A stretch of 49,377 nucleotides of DNA from Leucobacter sp. wl10 (GCF_003569785.1 NZ_KZ984012.1:1-49377); one strand, 5' to 3'. Positions 17,315-26,702 are shown, counted from the stretch's first letter. Translations and numbers: made by a program. Notes: generated from the sequence alone by a model not told the origin.

Positions 17315-18508
17315 CTAGAGCTGTCGCCCGCGGGGTTTCTCGGTGGTCTCCTTCCTCTTCGATGGGCTGGCGAAGAACTGGTTGGCGAGCGTCGCAGCTT
17401 CGCTGAGGTGCCGGTGATCGGGGTGCAGGTAGCCCTTGGTCGTCTCGATGGAGGCATGGCCGAGGATGCGCTGGAGCACATGAAGCGGCACGCCGGCGTC
17501 CGCGAGCCAGGTGGCTCCGGTGTGCCGGAGGCCGTGGCGGGTGAGGTTCGGCAGGCCGAGGTTCGTCACGAGCTCATCCCACTTCGTTGCGTCGCGCACG
17601 GTGGCAGTGGTGAGCACCCCTCCACGGGGGCCGCGTAGCAGCGGATCGCCAGGTTCCTTGCCTGCTGAGAGGCGGATGAGGATGGGTTCGAGCGGGTCGA
17701 GTATCGGCACATAGCGTTCCTTGCGGCCCTTGGTCTGCTTCGCTACGAGGCCACCCTTGCCGGGGTAGATCTGCCGTTCGATCTTCACGATGCGATTTAC
17801 CCAGTCGATGTCGCCGACTTCGAGCCCGGCGACTTCGGAACCGCGAGCGCAGAGCATGGCGCAGAGCATGACGTGATCCGAATAGCTCTGATGCACCTTG
17901 GCGCACGCATCGGCGATCTTGTTCAGCGTCTCCATGTCCGGGACGGCGAGGGCTCGCAGCGAGCCGGGCGTCAGCGCCGACTGCTGACTGAGCGTGCGGC
18001 GGGCACGATTCTTGGCAGGGTTCGATGGGATCACCTCGTCGCGCACCGCCACGTCGAGGACGCGCACGAGAGCCGCGATCGAGGTTTTGATTGTTGACGG
18101 CCCGAACTCGGTCTCCCACTGGTCGATGGTGCGGTCGATCAGGCCGGTGGAGATGCGGCTGACTTGCAGATGCCCGAGCGCGGGAACCACTCGCAGCCGG
18201 AGGCTGATCTCGTAGCCGGAGGCTGTCGAAGTCGGGTCGAGGCCGCGCTGCCAGCGCTCGCCGATGGACTCCACATAGTCGGCGAACGTGATGAGGATGT
18301 TCGCGCCGGTCTCGGTCGCCTGCTGCAGCTTCTCGAAGAACGCTTCCGCTTCTTCCGGGGTGTCGACGAACTCGGATCGGCTGGGCCGTTTCTTGGTCTG
18401 CGGGTCGGTCCAGCGCACGCGCGCGAGGTAGCCGCTGCCGCGGCTCTCGATGCTCGTGGAGAGCTTCACCCCGATCGGGGGCATCTTGTGGTTGCGCGGG
18501 TCAGCCAT
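17315..18508 (-). CDS. int: Tyrosine site-specific integrase of the tRNA-Pro element
   Basis: This 397-residue phage-type integrase would insert and excise the element at tRNA-Pro. An N-terminal arm-binding region and a SAM-like core-binding domain (about 75-165) precede the catalytic domain with Arg in LCARGSEVAGLEV, the HGLRHTGATWLADAGV box, LGHASIETT and the nucleophile Tyr in KGYLHPD. All catalytic residues are present, so it looks functional. The gene lies 230 bp from the tRNA and points toward it, the standard arrangement for actinobacterial integrative elements. It overlaps xis by 8 bp. Confidence 0.95.
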   Translation of the reverse strand: MADPRNHKMPPIGVKLSTSIESRGSGYLARVRWTDPQTKKRPSRSEFVDTPEEAEAFFEKLQQATETGANILITFADYVESIGERWQRGLDPTSTASGYEISLRLRVVPALGHLQVSRISTGLIDRTIDQWETEFGPSTIKTSIAALVRVLDVAVRDEVIPSNPAKNRARRTLSQQSALTPGSLRALAVPDMETLNKIADACAKVHQSYSDHVMLCAMLCARGSEVAGLEVGDIDWVNRIVKIERQIYPGKGGLVAKQTKGRKERYVPILDPLEPILIRLSAGKEPGDPLLRGPRGGVLTTATVRDATKWDELVTNLGLPNLTRHGLRHTGATWLADAGVPLHVLQRILGHASIETTKGYLHPDHRHLSEAATLANQFFASPSKRKETTEKPRGRQL

Positions 18509-18701
18509 GCGTTCCCTCGCGTTCCAGCACCCAGGCTCGCACTGTGGGCGGGTTGTAGCGGGCGATGCCGCCGACCTGCACGAACGGCGGCCCCTCGTGC
18601 TCGCGTCGCCAGCGCGAGAGCGTGGCCTGCGAGACGTTCAGGAACTCCGCCGCCTCTTGCGAGTTCCAGAGAGGTTCGACAGCGTCAATCGCCGCGGGCA
18701 T
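18501..18701 (-). CDS. xis: Excisionase-like MerR/HTH protein
   Basis: This 66-residue protein carries a winged-helix excisionase-type domain: LWNSQEAAEFLNVSQATLSR, then WRREHEGPPFVQVGGIARYN. It would direct the integrase toward excision. ATG at 18701 is the start, because the long upstream frame overlaps the well-supported DUF4913-like gene. It overlaps both neighbours (17 bp upstream, 8 bp downstream), so int and xis are translated together. Confidence 0.85.
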   Translation of the reverse strand: MPAAIDAVEPLWNSQEAAEFLNVSQATLSRWRREHEGPPFVQVGGIARYNPPTVRAWVLEREGTHG

Positions 18702-19272
18702 GGTCGCTCGCCCGTCGCGCTCGGCCGAATGCATCCTCGATGTCTTGACGTGCCTGCACGTCGGCGGCGACGAACGCGACGAAATCCTCGGTCCGGTTCG
18801 GGATCGTCTCGTCCTCGAGCGGCGGTTGCGGTTTCTCACCGGGCCAGGCCGTTTGCCGTGTCGGACGGTCGCGATCAAGCCGAGTGCCGGAGGTGACGAC
18901 CCATTCGCGGAGCCGGTCGCGTGCCGCTGCGAAGTCCGTGTGCCAGGCAATCGGCCCAGAGGCCGACTGTTCGGGATCGTAGCTTGCGCACCAGTGCAGG
19001 TGCAGCGCCGAGAGCTCCCATACGAGTTCGGGATGACGGTGCCAGAACGGCGGCACAACTGAGGCGGGCAGCCCGTAGGTCTTCCGTAGCCAGTCCACCC
19101 ATTGGTTTAGCGCCAGCCACTCTGCCTCGGCGTCTCCGGCGGTCAGGAGATTCCAGTTGATCGGACGCGGCGGCTCGGGAAGCGCCATCCCGGCCATGAG
19201 CTCGTCGTACAGGTCGATGTCCTCGATCTCGACTTTGGCCTCTGGGTCCGGTTGTGTCGGCTCATCGGTCAT
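18685..19272 (-). CDS. DUF4913-like protein of integrative elements
   Basis: This 195-residue soluble protein resembles DUF4913 proteins found in actinobacterial mobile elements; the conserved core is WLALNQWVDWLRKTYGLPAS followed by PPFWHRHPELVWELSALHLHW around residues 50-95. No catalytic motif is recognised. It overlaps the SSB gene by 4 bp (ATGA) and xis by 17 bp, so it belongs to the element's operon. The function is unknown. Confidence 0.7.
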   Translation of the reverse strand: MTDEPTQPDPEAKVEIEDIDLYDELMAGMALPEPPRPINWNLLTAGDAEAEWLALNQWVDWLRKTYGLPASVVPPFWHRHPELVWELSALHLHWCASYDPEQSASGPIAWHTDFAAARDRLREWVVTSGTRLDRDRPTRQTAWPGEKPQPPLEDETIPNRTEDFVAFVAADVQARQDIEDAFGRARRASDHARGD

Positions 19273-19751
19273 CGTGTTGACCTCCCCAGTCCGCTCGCAC
19301 GCCGAGGTTCGGGCGAGCGGAACTCCACCGCCGTAACCTCCGCCGCCGTGAGCGTCTTTGGTGCGAGCTGGCGCGGGGTGCGCTCGACGGTATATCGGGC
19401 ACGGGAGGTATCGAGGAGGAGCCGGGAGGCGCGGAACTGAGGGCGCTCGATTCGCTGTCCGTCCTGCTCGTACTGTCGTTTCGTGAACTCGCCGATGGCT
19501 ACGACATCATCGCCCTTGACGAAATCCGCGAAGGCCTCCTCGGCCTTGTCTCCGATCATGATCAGGTCGATGTATGCGGAACCGACCTGGGTGAAGGTGC
19601 CATCGTCCTCGCGGCGACGGAACTTCTGCCCGATCTGCGCGACCAGTAGGAAAACCTCTCCTGGCTTCGATTTCTGCTCCGGTGCTCGGGAGAGAAACCC
19701 TCGGATCGACGGCTCTGAACGGATCTCCATCGTCACGACCTCCTCGCTCAT
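19269..19751 (-). CDS. Single-stranded DNA-binding protein-like (OB fold)
   Basis: This 160-residue protein shows the order of an SSB OB fold: IRGFLSRAPEQ, then a Phe/Tyr-containing strand KFRRREDDGTF, YIDLIMIGDKAEEAFADFVK and DDVVAIGEFTKRQYEQDG. It lacks the acidic C-terminal tip of housekeeping SSB. Element-borne SSBs protect the transferred strand during conjugation. It is next to the coupling-protein gene, 22 bp downstream of it. Confidence 0.8.
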   Translation of the reverse strand: MSEEVVTMEIRSEPSIRGFLSRAPEQKSKPGEVFLLVAQIGQKFRRREDDGTFTQVGSAYIDLIMIGDKAEEAFADFVKGDDVVAIGEFTKRQYEQDGQRIERPQFRASRLLLDTSRARYTVERTPRQLAPKTLTAAEVTAVEFRSPEPRRASGLGRSTR

Positions 19752-19773
19752 TGCGGCACCCGGTGTGCCGCCT

Positions 19774-21579
19774 CTATTCGGAAGGTGCTCCCGCCTGGCC
19801 TGGGGTCTGACGGTGGTGGAGCTGGGCTTCGACCTCTGCCCGATCCTGAGTGAGTTGCCTCGCGTCGGCGCGTTCGGTCCACCTGCGGAGGCGCGCGACG
19901 ATCGGTGGAGCGGAGCGCAGCAGCACGAGGCCGGTGCCGAATGGGAAGCGGCGGATCACGTCGGGCGGCATGACGGGCACCCTGCGGATCGAGCGCTGCG
20001 CTGAGCGTGAGCCGTGATCGCCGACGGTGGTGGAGTCGGTGATCTCGTCGCGTTCCCCGATCAGGGTGCTCAGGTCTTGGAGGTCTTTCGAGTTCGAGGC
20101 GCCGCCGAGGATGATCTTCACGATCGCGGCATCCCAGATCGCCGACGCGGCATTCTCTGACCACTTCTCCCGCGCCTGTGCGAGCGATTGCAGAACGGGC
20201 ATGGTCGTGATCCCCGACCCGCCGCCCTCAGCCATGAGCGTCGGCAAAGACGGCAATGGTGACAGGTTCGCCACCTCGTCGAGCGCGAGCAACAGCGGCG
20301 GGTCGAGACGCGCGCCTGAACTGCGTGCCGCGAGCCGGCGGGCGGCCTCGACCACGTCCTCGATGAGCGCCGCGACCAGAGGCGCGCTGTTGTTCGCTCC
20401 GGCCGCGGTTGCGAGCAGGTAGAGGGTGCCCTTCTGCTCGAGGAATGTCTCGGGGTCGAATACTTCGTCGGGGCCTGGGCTTACGGCGTCGAGCACGCGC
20501 GGGTCGGCGAGCGCGGCGAGTGCGAGGGAGACGCCCTGCCAGATCGAGTCCATCGTGCGCGGGTCGGATTCGAGCATCGCCTGCAGCGCCTCGGCCCAGC
20601 CGCCGGCCGCGCGCGGGTGGGCGGCGAGGATCGACACGGCATCCCCGGCTGCGGCGGGGTCGAGCGTCCACCGGAACAGGTCGGCGGGCTGTCGGCCGTC
20701 GAGGGCTGCGGCGTGGAGGAGGCATTGCAGTGCGACCCGGGTCTTCGCTTCCCAGAAGTCGCCGCCCTCGACCCCGCCCTTCCCGAGCCCGGTCGCGGAG
20801 GCGAGACCTGCGGAGCGGATCATCGCGGTCAGCGGGTCGCTGCACCCGCGCACGGGTGACCAGCGCAGTCCTGCGGGGATGCCGTCGGCGAGGTGCTGCG
20901 GGTCGAACACCGCGACCGGACCGACACGCTGCCGGGCTGTGATCGTGGCGGTCACGTTGTCAGGGCGCGTGCTCGTCGTGATGACCGCGCCGGGCGCGGA
21001 GAGGATCGAGTTGATGACGATGTGCACGCCCTTGCCGGAGCGGGGCGGCCCGATGAGCAGCATCGAGTCCTCGACCGACGCCCACACCTCGACCCCGCGC
21101 GAGCTGCCGATCCGGTAGCCGACCTCCACGGGCTCGGGATGATCGAGTGAGGGGCGGAGGTTCCCGGCGCGGGCGAGGAGCGCCTTGACGGAGCCTGCCT
21201 GTGCGACCTCGCGGCGGGTCGCGACACCGACGATCCGGTACGGGTCGAGCGCCTGCTGGCGGGTGTGGTGCCGGATCGCGGACCACACCCACCAGCCCCC
21301 GACACCACTGCCGGCGATGAGGAGCCCCGTGACGATCCAGTAGACGACGACGTTGAGGCCGGGCGCGTCGAGCGCGGCGGCGGGGTCGCCGGGGTTCAGG
21401 AGCACGGCTGCGCCGGCTCCGAGGCCGGCTTCGGGTTGCGGGGTGCCGGTGAGGAACGCGGCGATGCTGCCCGCGACGCGCAGCAGCACCGCCGTCACGC
21501 CGAGGAGCGCGAGGGCGACGAGCGCGGCGTTCGTGAGTTCGTCGCCCATCGAGCCGGTCGGGCGGAGCTGCCCGCTCAC
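19774..21579 (-). CDS. Type IV coupling protein (VirD4/TraG-like)
   Basis: This 601-residue membrane ATPase would deliver the DNA-relaxase complex to a type IV secretion channel. Two N-terminal membrane segments (about residues 17-42 and 76-99) precede the P-loop IGPPRSGKGVH near residue 176 and Walker B LLLALDEVANLSPLPSLPTL near residue 410. The last third has the TraG-like RKWSENAASAIWDAA-type region. GTG at 21579 is chosen because it overlaps the stop of the upstream gene in GTGA; ATG at 21549 would be shorter. It shows that the element is, or descends from, a conjugative one. Confidence 0.88.
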   Translation of the reverse strand: MSGQLRPTGSMGDELTNAALVALALLGVTAVLLRVAGSIAAFLTGTPQPEAGLGAGAAVLLNPGDPAAALDAPGLNVVVYWIVTGLLIAGSGVGGWWVWSAIRHHTRQQALDPYRIVGVATRREVAQAGSVKALLARAGNLRPSLDHPEPVEVGYRIGSSRGVEVWASVEDSMLLIGPPRSGKGVHIVINSILSAPGAVITTSTRPDNVTATITARQRVGPVAVFDPQHLADGIPAGLRWSPVRGCSDPLTAMIRSAGLASATGLGKGGVEGGDFWEAKTRVALQCLLHAAALDGRQPADLFRWTLDPAAAGDAVSILAAHPRAAGGWAEALQAMLESDPRTMDSIWQGVSLALAALADPRVLDAVSPGPDEVFDPETFLEQKGTLYLLATAAGANNSAPLVAALIEDVVEAARRLAARSSGARLDPPLLLALDEVANLSPLPSLPTLMAEGGGSGITTMPVLQSLAQAREKWSENAASAIWDAAIVKIILGGASNSKDLQDLSTLIGERDEITDSTTVGDHGSRSAQRSIRRVPVMPPDVIRRFPFGTGLVLLRSAPPIVARLRRWTERADARQLTQDRAEVEAQLHHRQTPGQAGAPSE

Positions 21580-22124
21580 TCGGGCCGCCCGAGTACCAGG
21601 GTGCCGGAGATGCGGCCCACGAGGATCGCCTCGCCCGTCTGGCACGCCGCCAGGTAACGCGAGTCGATGAGGGCGCGGGCGATCCCGTCGGGTGCGGTCT
21701 CGGTGTGGGAGATGATGACCGCGACCGCGACATCCTCACCGGGAACGAAGCCTGTGCCCGCGAGCTGCGCAAACTGAGGCACCGCCTCTACAGGCGCGGC
21801 CGCCGGTGCGGCAGGCTGTGGTGCTGCCGCCACGGGGGCTGCGGCTGGCTCGGGGATCACAGGTCTGGGTTTGGGTGGGGTGCGGTAGTCGGTGATGACT
21901 CGTCCGTCGATCTCGATGACATCGACGCGGAGGGTCTGGCCGGTGTGCTGGCTGATGGCGTCCACGATGTGCGGGTAGGCGGAGCGCCGCCACGGCGGCG
22001 AGAACTCCGGCGGCAGATACGGTGCCCCGTCCACGGTCACCGAGAGGGTGCCGTCCTCGGCGACGACGATACGCACCATCACCACGGCAGTCGGGTCGGT
22101 CTTCGAGCGGGCACGCTTCGACAT
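21576..22124 (-). CDS. Unrecognised protein of the conjugation operon
   Basis: This 182-residue protein has a basic start (SKRARSKT), a folded N-terminal part with VRIVVAEDGTLSVTVDGAPY, a Pro/Ala linker around residues 90-125 and a C-terminal part with AVIISHTETAPDGIARALID. ATG at 22124 is preceded by AGGAGA nine bases away; the TTG at 22130 is too close to that site. It overlaps the coupling-protein gene by 4 bp and is likely to work with it. I do not recognise the family. Confidence 0.75.
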   Translation of the reverse strand: MSKRARSKTDPTAVVMVRIVVAEDGTLSVTVDGAPYLPPEFSPPWRRSAYPHIVDAISQHTGQTLRVDVIEIDGRVITDYRTPPKPRPVIPEPAAAPVAAAPQPAAPAAAPVEAVPQFAQLAGTGFVPGEDVAVAVIISHTETAPDGIARALIDSRYLAACQTGEAILVGRISGTLVLGRPE

Positions 22125-22192
22125 CGGCAAAGTTCTCCTATTGAGTGGATGAAGGAACAGCCGCCCGAGAGTATGGGCGGCTGAGGGGTGGG

Positions 22193-23194
22193 TCAGAGTG
22201 CGAAGCGGCGTGCAGCGCGGCTGTGCTCGGGTGCGGCGCGGCGGGCGACCTGCTGATAGGCCGGGGCGAGCGGGAACGGCGACGGGTCCATCAGCTCGGC
22301 GACTTCACTGGCACGGGTGACGGTCTCGGCGATGCCTTCCCGCATGAGCCGGTGACAGCCCGCCGACGATGCCGAGGTGACCGGGCCCGGAACTGCACCG
22401 ACCGGACGGCCAAGCTCGAACGCGCGCGCCGCGACCAGCAGCGACCCCGAGCGCGCTCCGGCCTCGGGAATGATCGTCGCCCCGCTGAGCGCTGCGAGGA
22501 GCCGGGCGCGGGCGACGAACCGTTCCCGCGACGGACTGTGCCCGGGCGGGGTCTCGCTGATCTGGATGCCGGCCTGCACCACGATCCGCTCGAACAGCTC
22601 AGCCTGCGCGGCGGGATACGGGCGGTCGAGCCCGCTGGCAGACACGACCATCGTGGAGGCAGGACCCGTCGTGAGGGCGGCGCGGTGCGCGGCGGCGTCG
22701 ACGCCGTAGGCGCCACCGGAGACGATGATACGCGGGAGTTCGGCCAGGTCTTCCGCGAGCTCTTGCGTGACGTGCACGCCATAGGCGGTCGCGGCTCGGG
22801 CCCCGGTGATCGTCACCCGCGACGACACGGAGGCTGTGAGGAGTTCCGGGTTCCCGCGCGCCCACAACAGGAGCGGTGCCCGATCCCCGAGATCGTTCAG
22901 CGCGACCGGCCACCCCGCCCCACCTGGGGTGAGCACCCGGAAGTCGTGCCGGTCGGTGAGGTCGGCGATCTGATCCCGGAGCGCGTCGCGCTGGCGGGTG
23001 GCGGCGGCTTGCCGCCACCGGACCCCTTGGAGCGGATCGACCGCGGCGGGGATCGCCGCACCCGAGTCGCGGATCAAGGCGAGCGTCTCGCTCAGCCCGA
23101 TCGCGCGCACGAGCTGGCCCGTGACCGGGTTGCCGGGCTCGGCGAGCGCCGTCAGCTCCATCCGGGTGAGCATGTCCTCCGAGAACGTCGCCAT
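22193..23194 (-). CDS. dprA: DprA/Smf-family DNA-processing protein
   Basis: DprA binds incoming single-stranded DNA and loads RecA. The 333-residue protein has the Rossmann-like core with RVTITGARAATAYGVHV, IIVSGGAYGVDAAAHRAAL, GLDRPYPAAQAELF and EAGARSGSLLVAARAF, all matching the family, after an N-terminal helical part. Its position in the conjugation operon, apart from any competence genes, suggests that it handles strands entering by transfer. Such copies are known on actinobacterial elements, but their role is not established. Confidence 0.9.
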   Translation of the reverse strand: MATFSEDMLTRMELTALAEPGNPVTGQLVRAIGLSETLALIRDSGAAIPAAVDPLQGVRWRQAAATRQRDALRDQIADLTDRHDFRVLTPGGAGWPVALNDLGDRAPLLLWARGNPELLTASVSSRVTITGARAATAYGVHVTQELAEDLAELPRIIVSGGAYGVDAAAHRAALTTGPASTMVVSASGLDRPYPAAQAELFERIVVQAGIQISETPPGHSPSRERFVARARLLAALSGATIIPEAGARSGSLLVAARAFELGRPVGAVPGPVTSASSAGCHRLMREGIAETVTRASEVAELMDPSPFPLAPAYQQVARRAAPEHSRAARRFAL

Positions 23195-23325
23195 CGTCGG
23201 CCCTCCTCATCTTTCGTGTGACCGTCTACAGGAATGAGGTGCGTCAGCGACGACATGAGAGACGGGCGGAGCCGGCAGACCTGGGGGTAGGGGTCTGCGG
23301 GTTCCGCCCGTCCTGTGGGGGTGCG

Positions 23326-25974
23326 TTACTGATTCATGAGTTCGTCGATCGTCACCTCCTCGTCCTCGTCCTGCATGCGCTCACGATGGAGCGCCAGCTT
23401 CCGGCCGAACCAGAGCGTCGCCCCGGCCGCGAGGAGCAGGACGGCCGCCACGCCACCGACCCAGGCACCCCAGGCGGTGCCGCCGGTGAGTGCGAGCTCC
23501 GGCGGCAGCTCAGGCAGTTCCGGCTTGTCCGGCGTCGGCGTCTCCGGGGTACCCGGCGGGCGTACGCTCACGACGGTCGTTTCGCCCGGCGCGCCGCATC
23601 GGCCCTCGGCGAGCACGTTCCCGTCCTTCCCGTACAGGGTCTCGACCCAGTACACGTTCCCGGCCGCATCGGTGCTCGTCGTACCGGAGCGGTAGTGGCC
23701 GGCCTCGGTTACGGCGATCTGCTCCGAAACGAAAAACGGCACCTCGCACACGGGGTCTTCGCCTGCGAGCTGCGGCCCGTAGGCGCGGAATACCAGGTAC
23801 GCGCCCTCGGGGATTGCGGAGCCTTGTACGAGTGCGGTGTCCTCGAAGGGGTCGCCGACGAACGCCTGCGCCTGCGCCTGCGTTACCACCGAGAGCGGCT
23901 GCTCGGGCCCTGGGACGAAGAATCGCTCCCAGATGTCAGCCGGCGACGACGTGAACGGCTGCACCCGGTCGTCGCCCTCGAAATGGGTCACCACGACGTA
24001 GTAGCCGGGCTCCGTCGGCTGAATCCGATCGTCCTCGCCGTAGCCGATGTCGTAGACCCCGTTCTTCGCCGGCGTCGTGATCCGGGTCAGCACCGGCGCA
24101 TCATCCAGCTCCATATCCTCGGTCAGCTCCGCATCGGTAGCGAACGGGCCGTAGACGGTGTGCGTGAGTTCCTTCGCGTCGGGCTGCCAGTAGCCGTCAC
24201 CCTCGAACTCGGGATGGTTTTCGGGGAACCCGCTGACGGTGATCCGGTCGAACGCTCGCCCGCCCTTGTGGACGTTGTACTCCCGGACTTCCGAGGTGAT
24301 GGTGAGGGGCCAGCGGACGCTGTGCGTCTCGACGTTGATGCCGTAGTCGTCGCGCCAGTCTGAGGCGATGAACGGTCTCACCCATTCCGGCTGGCTGCTC
24401 TTCTTGACCTCCCACACCCAGGTCACGAACCCCGCATCCGGAAGTGTCACCTTCGGTGAGGTGTAGGTGCCTGGCCCGGTCGCGGTCACCGTGACGGTGC
24501 CGAGCGGCACCGCACCCGCAGGAATCTCCGTGCTCTGCGCTGGCGGCAGGGTGCCGGGGATTTGGTAGGCGGAGCCCTCGAAGACCACCGGGATCGGCTC
24601 GCCGTTCTGTTCCAGCCAGGCCCCGTTCGTGGATGCGACCGTGATGGTGTCGGTCACCTCATCGCCAGGCTTCACCAGCCGGCCATTCGCCTGCGACACC
24701 GCCTCCGGCTGGAACGGCACCACACTGGTCTCTGCGACCCGCCCGAACCTGTCGGTGAAGGAATCGGTGAGGTACTTCCCCCAGTCGCCCTGCGCGGTCT
24801 TGTCGATCGACCACACCCAGGTGTAGAACCCTGACTCGGGCGCGATGATCGTGCCCGGCGAGACATAGTGACCGGCATGGGTGAGGGTGAGCTCTTCGGT
24901 GCCGGCGAGCGGCGCACCCGCAGGTGGCGCGTTCGCCTCAGCCGGTTGAGAATCGAATGGACCATAGAGGCGGCCCTCCGCGACCACCGGCACGGGCTGG
25001 CCGTCGATCTTGATCCAGGAGTGCTTGGTCACCGACACGGTGAGGTCATCCAGCATCGGATCACCCGCCTGCACGAACTTCGAGGACACCTGCGTTTCGA
25101 TGATCGGCTGGAAGTCCAGCGGAATCACCGGGGACTGCGCGGTCGCGGTCAGCGGCTCGAAGGACGCGGTTCCGAGGATCCGCTGCTCACCAGGGGTGTA
25201 GAACAGGTCGACGCCGGCGCCGTACCCGACCGCAGGCGCGGACATTTTCGCTTCGATCCGGTATTCGGGAGCCCCCTCGGCGGGGGTGCCGACGATCTGA
25301 TGCGTGCCCGCGCCGAGCGTCGCGGTCGCGGAACCGTTCGCGAAGATGCCGCCGGTGAGAGTGACGGTGCCGGTCGCAGTGGCGGGGTTCGTGCTGATGG
25401 TGAGCTGTCCGTGGTACTGGTCGTCCATCTGAATCGACATCGACACCGACGGATTCGCGACCGCGTTCGCCGCCGCGGCATCGCGCATCGCGGCGAGGTT
25501 CGCGAGCACCGTGGCCCGCACGTTCGCGGGCACCCGGGTGACGAAGTGCCCGTCACCGCCCTGGCCCACGTAGTTGCCGTGGTCGGCGACATCCCACACG
25601 TACATCTGCACTGCTGAGGTGATGTTCGGGTCCTGCGATTCACCCCACCGGCCCATGACGTAGTTGAGCCGTGCCAGTTCCGTCTCGTTCAGGCTATCGA
25701 GTGTGGTCTTCAACTCCGGATGCTGCGTACTGCCGTAGGGCGGCAGCGCGAGCAGGTCCATGCAGTACGCTTGCCGGCCGTGGCTTGCGAAGCTGCCGAG
25801 CCACAGATCCTCGTTGCCGTACCCTACCCCGAGGGTCGCGGCCTGCGCGGGTGCCGGAGTGAAGAACAGGCCCCCGAAGAGCATCAGCAGCACGGTGAGG
25901 ATCGCCGACAGCCGGGCGACGGCTCGCCCCGGCGGTGGCGCGGTATCGGGTGGCACGAGAACGGTATGCGACAT
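23326..25974 (-). CDS. Secreted surface protein with thioester-like domain and LALTG sortase motif
   Basis: This 882-residue protein has a signal peptide (hydrophobic core about residues 21-39, cleavage near AQA at 45). Residues 50-250 contain AYCMD (Cys71) and SAVQMYVWDVAD (Gln123), the Cys-Gln pattern of thioester domains in Gram-positive adhesins, which bond covalently to host proteins. About four diverged modules follow, seen in GFYTWVWSIDKTAQ and GFVTWVWEVKKSSQ. The C-terminus has LALTG at 827-831, matching the LAxTG of class E sortases, a membrane helix, and an unusually long acidic tail ending EVTIDELMNQ. It may aid cell contact during conjugation. Confidence 0.8.
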   Translation of the reverse strand: MSHTVLVPPDTAPPPGRAVARLSAILTVLLMLFGGLFFTPAPAQAATLGVGYGNEDLWLGSFASHGRQAYCMDLLALPPYGSTQHPELKTTLDSLNETELARLNYVMGRWGESQDPNITSAVQMYVWDVADHGNYVGQGGDGHFVTRVPANVRATVLANLAAMRDAAAANAVANPSVSMSIQMDDQYHGQLTISTNPATATGTVTLTGGIFANGSATATLGAGTHQIVGTPAEGAPEYRIEAKMSAPAVGYGAGVDLFYTPGEQRILGTASFEPLTATAQSPVIPLDFQPIIETQVSSKFVQAGDPMLDDLTVSVTKHSWIKIDGQPVPVVAEGRLYGPFDSQPAEANAPPAGAPLAGTEELTLTHAGHYVSPGTIIAPESGFYTWVWSIDKTAQGDWGKYLTDSFTDRFGRVAETSVVPFQPEAVSQANGRLVKPGDEVTDTITVASTNGAWLEQNGEPIPVVFEGSAYQIPGTLPPAQSTEIPAGAVPLGTVTVTATGPGTYTSPKVTLPDAGFVTWVWEVKKSSQPEWVRPFIASDWRDDYGINVETHSVRWPLTITSEVREYNVHKGGRAFDRITVSGFPENHPEFEGDGYWQPDAKELTHTVYGPFATDAELTEDMELDDAPVLTRITTPAKNGVYDIGYGEDDRIQPTEPGYYVVVTHFEGDDRVQPFTSSPADIWERFFVPGPEQPLSVVTQAQAQAFVGDPFEDTALVQGSAIPEGAYLVFRAYGPQLAGEDPVCEVPFFVSEQIAVTEAGHYRSGTTSTDAAGNVYWVETLYGKDGNVLAEGRCGAPGETTVVSVRPPGTPETPTPDKPELPELPPELALTGGTAWGAWVGGVAAVLLLAAGATLWFGRKLALHRERMQDEDEEVTIDELMNQ

Positions 25975-26339
25975 GAGAACTCCTGACTGAGTGAACGAGT
26001 GCCGCCGCCAGAGTTGAGGACGGCCAACAGTCAGGTGCGCCTCCTGCTCATTAAGTAGGGTGCGGTCGGCTCTTATGACTAATGCGTGGGGTCAATGCAG
26101 GAGGGAATGTTCGCGACCGTCACTGGCCACACGGATCGCCCCGAGACGGGCGGGGCACGGCGTACCTGAGTAGCCCAACCTTCTCGCTGACAGTGACAAG
26201 GCGCTGCTAGAGTGCTCACCTGCATAAGCCGTATTCCAGGCGAACAGGCCGTAGCCTAGCCGGTGGAAAATATGGCCCGGATGACTGCCCTATAGGTCTT
26301 CTGGTCGTTGTTCCGGTCATAGACCGGATCTCTTTGCGT
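25975..26339. other. Intergenic region between surface protein and arsenic module
   Basis: These 365 bases hold no convincing gene. The only frame, on the minus strand over 26216-26422, has a basic composition and overlaps arsR. The part next to 25974 must carry the promoter of the surface-protein operon, and a TTGACC lies on the minus strand near 26095, but no paired -10 was clear. This is the boundary between conjugation genes and arsenic cargo. Confidence 0.5.
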
Positions 26340-26687
26340 TCACACCTCCGAAAGGTGTCGCGTCGCGGCCAAGAGCGGGCCGGGCGTGGGCGCGTAATAC
26401 GCCCAGCGTCCGCGCTGTTCACGAGTGACGAGCCCCGCGTCGACGAGGAGCTTCATATGATGCGACACCGTCGGCTGTGACAAACCCACCGGGTCAGTGA
26501 GATCGCAGACGCACATCTCGCCGGAGGCGGAAGCGACGATGAGGGAGAAGAGCTTCACCCGGGCAGGGTCGCCGAGCGCCTTGAATACCCGGGCAAGGTC
26601 GGCCGCGTGTTCGTCAGTGATCGGCTGGACGCCCGGCGCGCAGCACGCGACGGTGGGCGTTTCGGTGGTGGTCTGGGTGCGGGTCAT
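26340..26687 (-). CDS. arsR: ArsR family arsenite-responsive repressor
   Basis: This 115-residue winged-helix repressor shows the ArsR core VFKALGDPARVKLFSLIV and the recognition helix region GLSQPTVSHHMKLLVDAG. Two possible arsenite sites are visible: adjacent Cys15-Cys16 near the N-terminus, as in the Corynebacterium ArsR type, and Cys59-x-Cys61 in CVCDL, as in the classic type. It is divergent from the flavin monooxygenase genes, with two near-identical operator-like repeats between them. It should repress both directions until arsenite binds. Confidence 0.93.
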   Translation of the reverse strand: MTRTQTTTETPTVACCAPGVQPITDEHAADLARVFKALGDPARVKLFSLIVASASGEMCVCDLTDPVGLSQPTVSHHMKLLVDAGLVTREQRGRWAYYAPTPGPLLAATRHLSEV

Positions 26688-26702
26688 GGTTCCATCCTGC
26701 CC

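Noticed and set aside
26216..26422. 68-codon minus-strand frame downstream of arsR
   Set aside because: It overlaps the arsR 3' end and has an Arg-rich composition with no start signal.
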